From Ipomoea triloba (lineage: Eukaryota > Streptophyta > Magnoliopsida > Solanales > Convolvulaceae), in the NCBI RefSeq assembly GCF_003576645.1, contig NC_044924.1, forward strand, positions 21,703,233 to 21,767,232: a stretch of DNA of 64,000 nt, given 5' to 3'. Below, in pieces: positions 57,166 to 64,000 of the stretch (positions are counted from its first letter, which is position 1; every line of letters begins with the position of its first letter). The position numbers and the translations under genes are program-made. The notes beneath the pieces are model-generated. The model did no database searches, was not told where the DNA came from, and saw nothing but the letters and a program-made list of their open reading frames with translations.

Positions 57166-57479
57166 TATATATAATAGTGTTCATACTATTAAGTAATTAA
57201 TGTTTCAAGCAACAGAAGTTCATCAAAATGTTTAGTACAAGAAGTGTTCTTGAGAGAGTAATGGATGAAGGAAGGAAACAGATTGTCAAGTGGCCTGGCG
57301 CCCATGCAGTTCAGATTCATTCAACTCAACTGAATAGCTTCTTGTTCAACAAACTCCACATATGCAAAGCCTCCGTACACCTCGTGCTCCTCTTCATCCA
57401 TCTCCACAAAGTAGTCAGATCTATTTGGGGCTACTGGATTGCACTTTCATATAATGTTTAAGGTCTATTTGACCCTTTT

Positions 57480-57700
57480 CCCCTTAATAATTTTCAAATT
57501 GTTCTCTTACAAAAACACAAAAAATGTCCTCAAGTTCTTTTCGGGAATCTTCAATTGATGCATACACTCAACACCATTCTTGCACAAATCTTGCATTGAA
57601 CTTCACAACTGTGAGTTTGTCAAATTTCTAATTTTTTTTTTCACCTGAAACACATGTCAATACATATGACTTGTGTTTCTCATATTTATTACGGCTTACC
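57480..57700 (-). repeat. PMD-associated motif, copy at 57.5 kb
   Basis: Closely matches 28270-28460 (TTTACAAAAACACAAAAAAT... CTTCAATTGATGCA, CTTGCACAAATCTTGCATTG). A short unassigned plus-strand frame (77 residues) lies upstream at 57228. Confidence 0.6.
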
Positions 57701-58332
57701 AGGGCCGACCATGAGGGGGTGCGGGACCTGGGTCCAACAGAACACAAACTCTACATTCACAGACCCTATACTCCATATTCACAATTTGAAAACTCCACTT
57801 TCACACATTACAGGGCTATATGTTTAGTAACTATATTACCACTGTTATGCATTCACACATTCAAAACTCTATATTCACAGGTCCTATACTGCATGTTCAC
57901 AACTTGGGAACTCCACATTCACACATTACAGGGCTACAAGTTGCTAGAACTCTGTTAACTCTACTGCAGATTCACACATTCATAACTCTACATTCACAAA
58001 TTCTATACTCCATATTCAAAATTTGAAACCTCCACATTCACACACTTCAGGACTGCTAGAACTCTGTTAACTCTACTACAGATTCACATTCATAACTCTA
58101 CATTCACAAATTCTATGCTCCATATTCACAATTTGAAATCTCCACATTCACACATTTCAGGGCTATATATTTAGTAAATTAAAAAAAAAACAGTGAAACA
58201 GCGTCGTATTGGACCAGGTCCACCTTGCAAGGTGGACCTGGGTCCACGGCATAATTTGCGAGGGGGGTGCAGGGTGGGCACCTGCCCAGGGCCCATCTTT
58301 ATAGGGGGCCATAGGCCCTAAGATATACCAAG

Positions 58333-58374
<42 letters not shown>

Positions 58375-58975
58375 CTTATTATATATTAAAAAATACTACG
58401 TAATAGGGTTAATTGTTTCTTGAAGTCGAGAACTGAACTCATGAAGTTGAAAGAGGTGTTGTCACAGACCCACTACTCACGTTGCCTCGCCGCCTAGGAG
58501 TATAAGGGTTACGTTGGCTGCCGCGCCTACGCCACAGCAACCACTCAAATGCTTATTACTCATTAGACGATATTCGCCGCCTAGCCAGTGCTTATTCGCC
58601 CGTTCACTGCGCGTTCTCCTAAACGTCTTCGCAAATCGTAAATTCATAATGCCTTCGCGCCGTCGCCTAATGCAGTAATGCCCTAATCGCCTGCGGCTTC
58701 CCTAAGGCACATGTTTACCGTTGGGCAAACTAAAGATTTTCGATTGACTGATTCGGATTGAATGATTCATAAGTGTCAAGTACTTTTGTTCGTTTTTTGT
58801 TAAGATCGATTTTATAATAAATTTTTAATACAATGTTTCCTAAAAAGCATTTATCTGGAGATAAAAATAAGAAAAAGAAGTAAACAAATTGATCATCCGA
58901 AAACAAATATTTCATATAGGGGCCCTTTTTTTTATTTTTGCCCCGGGGCCTATAAGTCCTTTGGACCGGCCCTAC
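57699..58975. mobile_element. Composite element with AGGGCCGGCC-like ends and internal ~118-bp tandem repeats
   Basis: Left CCAGGGCCGACC and right GGACCGGCCCTA form a short inverted pair typical of hAT-like MITEs. Inside are four diverged units of about 118 bp (ATTCACAGACCCTATACTCC and similar, near 57754, 57872, 57991 and 58102), a GGACCTGGGTCCACC palindrome near 58220, a TA tract at 58336-58371, and GC-rich CGCCTA-type sequence at 58470-58700. No matching 8-bp target duplication was found, so it may be two elements. Confidence 0.45.
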
Positions 58976-59595
58976 TTTGATATGTTAAGGTTTGAAAACC
59001 CTCAAATTATCTGCTACAAAATGTAAGCAGAATCTCATTTTCCATCTTTTACAAAATCAAATCCTCAAATTTTCATGCTATTTGAACACATTACTGGCTG
59101 TGAATGAAGCATTTTTTTTTTTTTGAACTCTGAATGAAGCATATTAGTTATAAGTTAATTGCCAAACACCCAAACACCTCTTATAAGTGAATTTTTTTTG
59201 TTGTACACAAGGTTAGTTGGTTTTGCCACTGATAGTATTAGTTGGTTGCAGAAATGTATTTGGTAAATTAGTATTATTTACATCTTTATTGTTTGTTTTA
59301 AATTTTATGTTCTTTCCTTTTTCATGGGTTGTACCTAATTGCAAGGTATTTAATTTTGAACACATGATATTGGTTTAGTATAATTTTGAAATAAATTAGT
59401 GAACATATATACTTGCAGACAACTCTAAATCAATCTAATTAGGTCTTGAAGGAGAGAGAATATGTACAACTCCCAAACCCACAATTGAAGAAGAATGAAC
59501 CGCGAATTAGACAAGCATTATCCATGGATACCCAGCACATGCTTCGATACAAGAAGGTAAGAACAACATGTACTGATTAGGAACATAGTCTCGCA
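58976..59595. other. No gene seen
   Basis: AT-rich. ATGAATGAAGCA and poly-T tracts only. Confidence 0.5.
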
Positions 59596-59599
59596 TTGT

Positions 59600-60040
59600 T
59601 GTTCAATGTGCCAGGGAGTAACACTCCACCTAGTAATTGCATGACACGCAACCGAGTCATGCGTTCTATGTCTTCATTAGTTAAATGCATTGTCAATGGT
59701 CGCAAATTTTGTAGGCATGTCAGGATCAAACAGGAGTTGCAGCCGTGCAGGAAATTGAGTTATTGCTAGGCCTAATAATGTTGAAGAGGTCATGACATAT
59801 GTCACACAACTCATCTTTTGTTTGCAATTGGAAACGTCTTTGCTACTGCCATGCCATCAATGCACAATCCTAAGAGAATCTCCACATCTTGTAATGTGAT
59901 GGTGACTTCCCCAAATAAAAGTTGGAAAGAATATATAATGGGTCTCTGGGCAACATCAGTCCAAATGTATCATTTCCAATCTAGACAGTACAATCCATCA
60001 AAGCCTGCCTGTTGAATGTAAGCCATAACCCTATCATCAA
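59600..60040 (-). pseudogene. PMD-domain gene fragment 5 (N-terminal)
   Basis: The minus strand from about 60030 reads AYIQQAGFDGLYCLDWKWYIWTD...FQLLFGEVTITLQDVEILLGLCIDGMAVAKTFP, the classic PMD N-terminus (GEVTITLQDVEILLGL). It then breaks and resumes as LTNEDIERMTRLRVMQLLGG near 59620-59690. It is inverted relative to fragment 6, 0.7 kb away. The PMD-associated motif lies upstream at 60105-60170. Confidence 0.65.
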
Positions 60041-60238
60041 ATTCTTGCACCAAAATCCTAAAAATTTTTCCTCACAACAAAAAATCCTCATACTCTTTAA
60101 GAGAATCTTTCATTGATGCAAAAACTGCACTATCCTAGCACAAATCTTGCACCCAACTTTGTAGCAATTGAACACACCTTTAGATCATGCACAACATTGT
60201 AGCACCTTTAGTATTATGATTGATGCACAACATTGTAG

Positions 60239-60241
60239 AAC

Positions 60242-60288
<47 letters not shown>

Positions 60289-60290
60289 GA
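60239..60290. repeat. (TTA)n microsatellite
   Basis: Seventeen TTA triplets. Confidence 0.95.
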
Positions 60291-60369
60291 AAAGTTAAGC
60301 CCATCCACAAAGTACAATCCAGTGTCAGTCACAATGAAAGTCCAAATCCCTACCCATTTGTTTTCCCCT

Positions 60370-60535
60370 ACAACGATGACGAATAAGATGAGGAAGACGA
60401 CGGTAGCAAGAAGATGAGAAAGACGGAGGTAGCAAGAAGATGAGGAAGACGGCTATAGCGAAGAAGATGTGGAAGACGGCGATGACGATGAAGATGATGA
60501 TAGCGGTGATGGCAAAGAAGATGACCATGGAAAAG
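60370..60535. repeat. GAAGATGAGGAAGACGGC minisatellite
   Basis: About five units of roughly 33 bp. Shadow frames only. Confidence 0.7.
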
Positions 60536-60734
60536 AAGACATTGTGGGTTAACTGGTTTCTTAACTCGGATATGTAGTGTTTTCCATTCTTTTTGTTGTT
60601 TGTTTTTTGTTTTTGTGAAATAAAAAATCTAGCTTTGTTGTGTATTAGAAACACTGCTCCATTTGTCTCTATGTAAACTACAAACGTTGTTGGCTCCTAT
60701 TCCATTTTGTAGAACTTGAAACGAAGAAACTCAT

Positions 60735-63425
60735 TGTTTAGAACTTCCATTTGGATTGGTCTTTGATCATTGCAATGGTAGAGAGATGGCACCCAAAAAC
60801 TCATTGTTTCCAACTTCCATTTGGGGAAGTCACCATCTCATTGCAAGATGTGGAGATTCTTTTAGGACTGCGTATTGATGTTATGGCAATGACAAGTGTC
60901 TAGATGAGAACAAAAGATGATAGGTGTGACATATGTCATGACCTCCTTGGCATTAGGCCTAATAATAACTCAATTTCCAGCACCTCTCGTTTGGTCATGA
61001 CATGTCCCAAGAACCCGACACCACTAACAGAGCATTCAACTGACGAAGAGATACAATGCAGGGCTCGATTACGTGGTATCATTCAATTACTAGGTGGAAC
61101 GTTATTTCCCGACATGTCAAACAACATGGTGAGACTATGGTTCTTAGACCACATCAGAGATTTTGCAAGAGGGCCAACGACTACAATTGAGAAATTGTTG
61201 TTCTCGCCTTCTTGTACCGAAGCATGTGCAATAAGGTGGACATGTTTTGGAGTTTGGGAGAGAATTGCCTTATTTTCTCCAAACATACACTCTCTCCCTC
61301 AAGACCTAATAGATCAACTTAGGCTATGTTTGGCAAACCTAGCTGAAAAGGTAGCTAAAAGCTGAAAAGTAGCTGAAAACTGAAAAGCTATAAGCTTGAA
61401 GCTGAAATCTGAAGAGCTGTTATGCTTAAAAGTGTTTGGTAAAATTAGTTTTTTGATAAGCTGATAAATGTAAAAAGACTAAAAAGGACATCTTCATACA
61501 ATTTAAATTGGTTTGTTTATATATTAAAATATAAAATAGTGAAATCAATATATTTTAATAAAATATAAAGTAAGAACATATATTTGAATTTTGAAAACAT
61601 ATAAAGTAAAAAAAATGTTTATAATTCATAAGATTAGTTCATACAAAAATTAATGTTCAAACACAAATGTCAAATTGAAATTACAATCAAACATATTGAA
61701 AAGAAAAAGTCAAAAAGGTTTAGCCAAAAAGGTTTTAATTGGGAAGGGTAAATGATTTCATTTCTTTAAAATAATAAGGTTAAAGATGGAAAAAAAGTTA
61801 AGAAGCTACTAGCTTATTTTGAAATGCTACCTTAAAGTAGTATTAAAAAATAAGCTCTTATTTTAAGCTACTAGCTTATTTTAGGAACATTACCAAACAG
61901 AACTTATAGCTTATTAGTAGCTTAAAATAAGGTATAGGCTCCTAAATAAGCTTTGCCAAACAGAGCCTACTAATAAGCTATAAGCTATGTTTGGTAATGT
62001 TATCAAAATAAGCCAGTAGCTTAAAATAAGAGCTTATTTTGAAAAGCTACTTTAGGTAGCTTTTCAAAAATAAGCTAGTAGCTTTTTAAATTTTTTCCAT
62101 ATTTATCCTTATTATTTTAATTAAATGACATCCTTTACCTCGCCAAATTAAAACCCTTTTGGCCTTTTCTCTTCAATATGTTTGGTTGTAATTTCAATTT
62201 GATATTTGTGTTTGAACATTAATTTTTGTATGAACTAATCTTATGAATTATAAACTTTTTGTTTTACTTTATATATGTTCAAATATATGTTCTTACTTTA
62301 TATTTTATTAAAATATATTAATTTCATTATTTTATATTTTAATATATAAACAAACCTATTTAAATTTAAAACTATTTAAATTGTACGAAGATGTCTTTTT
62401 AGTCTTTTTATATTTATCAGCTTATCAAAAAGCTAATTTACCAAAAACTTTTAAGCATAACAGGTAGCTTAACAGCTCTTCAAATTTCAGCTTCAAGCTT
62501 ATAACTTTTCAGTTTTCAGTTAATTACTTTTCACCTTTCAGCTATCTTTTGAGCTAGGTTTGCTAAACATAGCCTTAGAGCTGCCAGCTGGTATATATGT
62601 ATACTAATTTATTTTAAAATTATACTAATCCAAAGCCATGTGTTAAAAAATAAATATAGTCCAATAGGTACCACAACAATTATACTTATTTATTTCAAAA
62701 TTATACTAATCCAAGACCATATATGTTTCTATATTCTGACAGATGAAATTATTAGTCACTACTCACTAGTAGGACCATATTTCATTTTTAAGTCAAAGCC
62801 ATTGCACCATTAGTTAGCCAAACTAACCACTACTTATTACGTTATTTTAGGTGGTGTACTTCTAAAGAATTTGGCGATGTAGCCGGTCATGTCTTATAAA
62901 CATAAAGGGATCAACTGACAATAATATGAAAGACAGACACTCATGTATGTATCAAGATACTTATTATACTCTTATGCACAAAGTACTGAAAGTTGCAAAC
63001 CACTTAATGTATTAATCATTCAATTGCATTTTTGAGTGTAGTTTAAATGGAGACCATATGAAAACGAGTTGGATGAGTTAACCTATTATTGCAAAGCACG
63101 GAAGCACATTTGGATGACGAAGTATCCTCTGATTGTGTATAAGAATGTAAAGTGGCACTTATCAGACAGAAATCTCCGTCAGTTTGGCAAAATTCAAGCA
63201 GCAGCCGCCGGCCAACTTCGACACCGGAGTAAACTTGCACAAGATTGATGGAAGAGGAAAAAAGGGCACAGACTGGAGCACTAGGCACATGAAATGCTTG
63301 CTAGAATGGGAAAGCCGTGAAGAAAATATTGTGAATGCAGTGCCTGATGATGATAATGACCAAACGCGGTTAGAAGAATATGTGAGATGGTATAGCTTGA
63401 TTGCACCGCAGAATTGAAGTTGGTT
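60735..63425 (+). pseudogene. PMD-domain gene fragment 6, most complete, split by a MITE
   Basis: LDWSLIIAMVERWHPKT, FGEVTISLQDVEILLGLRID, TSRLVMTCPKNPTPL, LIQLLGGTLFPDMSNNMVRLWFLDHIRDF, WERIALFSPNIHSLPQDLIDQLRL, [MITE 61322-62574], end of exon at 62590, intron 62591-62850 (GTATAT...TTTTAG), exon to 62944, intron 62945-63041 (GTATGT...GTGTAG), then WRPYENELDEL-like, ANFDTGVNLHKIDGRGKKGTDWSTRHMKCLLEWESREENIVNAVPDDDNDQ. This is a PMD (MAIL1/MAIN-type) protein layout. Frameshifts and stops occur in every exon. Splice sites agree with fragments 2 and 4. Confidence 0.75.
61322..62574. mobile_element. Tourist-like (PIF/Harbinger) MITE, 1253 bp, palindromic
   Basis: Ends GGCTATGTTTGGCAAACC and GGTTTGCTAAACATAGCC, flanked by TTA (61319-61321 and 62575-62577). 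The two halves are long inverted repeats (61322-61968 against 61985-62574) around a centre that itself contains TGCCAAACAGAGCC and AGCTATGTTTGGTAATG. It looks like two MITEs joined head to head. The empty site (ACCTAGAGCTG) survives in PMD fragment 4 near 51000. Confidence 0.85.
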
Positions 63426-63429
63426 TCAG

Positions 63430-63550
63430 ACTTTCAGTGCAAGGTTGGTGCAGTATGTGTGCATCAATACTGAAGGAAATACTTGTATTGCAAGCTAGAA
63501 GGGTAATGCATAAGTGTGGACAAAAAGGCATACTCAAGTTAGTGAGGAAG
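63430..63550 (+). repeat. Shared PMD tail segment
   Basis: TGCAAGGTTGGTGCAGTATG, CTGAAGGAAATACTTGT and AGCTAGAAGGGTAATG, identical in layout at 43.0 and 48.0 kb. Followed by MITE sequence also seen at 48.14 kb. Confidence 0.65.
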
Positions 63551-63569
63551 TTTGAGTTAGTAATAAAAA

Positions 63570-64000
63570 TTAGGAAAAATTGTAATTTATGCCCCTCCAT
63601 AATATAATATGCCAATTATCAATGTTACTCCAGAATTATTAGTGATATAGATATTGACTCTTAATTTTCAAGACGATACATATATTGCCCCTCCCAAGTG
63701 TATATGTTGCCTCTCAATTTTGAAAACGGTACATATATTTCTAGCAGTCAACTAACAGAATTTTTAACAATTGACTAAATTGGGTAAAATCATCACAGTC
63801 TATGACTAAATTGAGCACACAAAAAGATTATACGTGACATTATTCAAAACCATCTCTTGCAGGGAATGCATTGCAATCTCTTGAACTTTTGAATAAATTA
63901 ATAATATATATTATGAAATTGCATTGATTTCTATAGCTATATATCATTTCCCAATCAAGTTCTTGATTCATTTGAATGGATACAACGGCTGGAATGTATT
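63570..64000. other. MITE relative then AT-rich sequence, no gene
   Basis: 63570-63740 matches the left half of the MITE at 48140-48300. After 63745 the two diverge and nothing recognisable follows to the window's end. Confidence 0.5.

Noticed and set aside
60220..60420. Poly-Tyr frame (YYYYYY...)
   Set aside because: Translation of the TTA microsatellite.

Overview
This is a gene-poor, AT-rich block of a flowering-plant nuclear genome. The evidence is splice-interrupted plant transposase genes, a CACTA element, Ty1/copia polyproteins, long and short LTRs, a Helitron, tRNA-derived SINEs, MITEs, long TA/AAT microsatellites and plant-mobile-domain (PMD) gene fragments. Several features suggest a eudicot, but the species cannot be fixed from sequence alone. 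I found no intact host gene, rRNA, tRNA gene or CRISPR array. Almost everything nameable is a transposable element or its remains.

Region by region. (1) 1-7.94 kb is a CACTA (En/Spm) transposon on the minus strand, cut by the window's left edge. Its 5' end near 7935 carries an array of GACGTC palindromes, then a GC-rich first exon with a clean splice donor, a repeat-rich intron, the TNP2 transposase with DUF4218/DUF4216 parts, and a spliced Ptta/En/Spm (transposase_24-type) gene running off the window. (2) 8-10.7 kb has tandem repeats and a foldback element. (3) 10.70-17.89 kb is a minus-strand Ty1/copia element with 167-bp LTRs, an ATCAC target duplication and a tRNA-iMet-type primer site; its 3' end is replaced by a long gypsy-type LTR. 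(4) 18.6-25.1 kb is a second, plus-strand, decayed copia element with an internal duplication. (5) 25-31 kb and 42-64 kb hold a repeat family carrying degenerate PMD gene fragments, at least six copies in both orientations, with MITEs nested in them. (6) 31.36-34.51 kb is a 3.15-kb solo LTR flanked by ACAAA. (7) 35.15-38.07 kb is a complete non-autonomous LTR retrotransposon (TGTAT target duplication) with no gag-pol and an unusual GC-rich repeat interior. (8) 38-41 kb has related LTR-like copies, a palindromic MITE and a SINE. (9) 44.2-47.1 kb is a tandem segmental duplication around a 782-bp N gap. (10) 53.07-56.54 kb is a Helitron inserted in an AAT microsatellite and carrying an RPA1-like gene fragment.

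How it fits together: the elements are layered by nesting. A gypsy LTR sits in a copia, a Tourist-like MITE sits in a PMD pseudogene, a SINE sits in the Helitron and a MITE sits in one arm of a tandem duplication. Several insertions can be proved because an empty-site relative lies elsewhere in the same window. All coding regions seen have stops or frameshifts, many of the C-to-T type expected of methylated, silenced DNA.

A technical point matters for every reader: at five separate loci there are perfect tandem duplications with a period of exactly 42 bp, and two N gaps have identical sequence on both sides. These look like assembly or gap-filling artefacts, and they inflate two of the transposase proteins. 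I saw no convincing new functional system. The best candidates for undescribed biology are the 2.9-kb non-autonomous retroelement, the PMD-carrying repeat family and the hairpin-array element at 56.6-57.2 kb.
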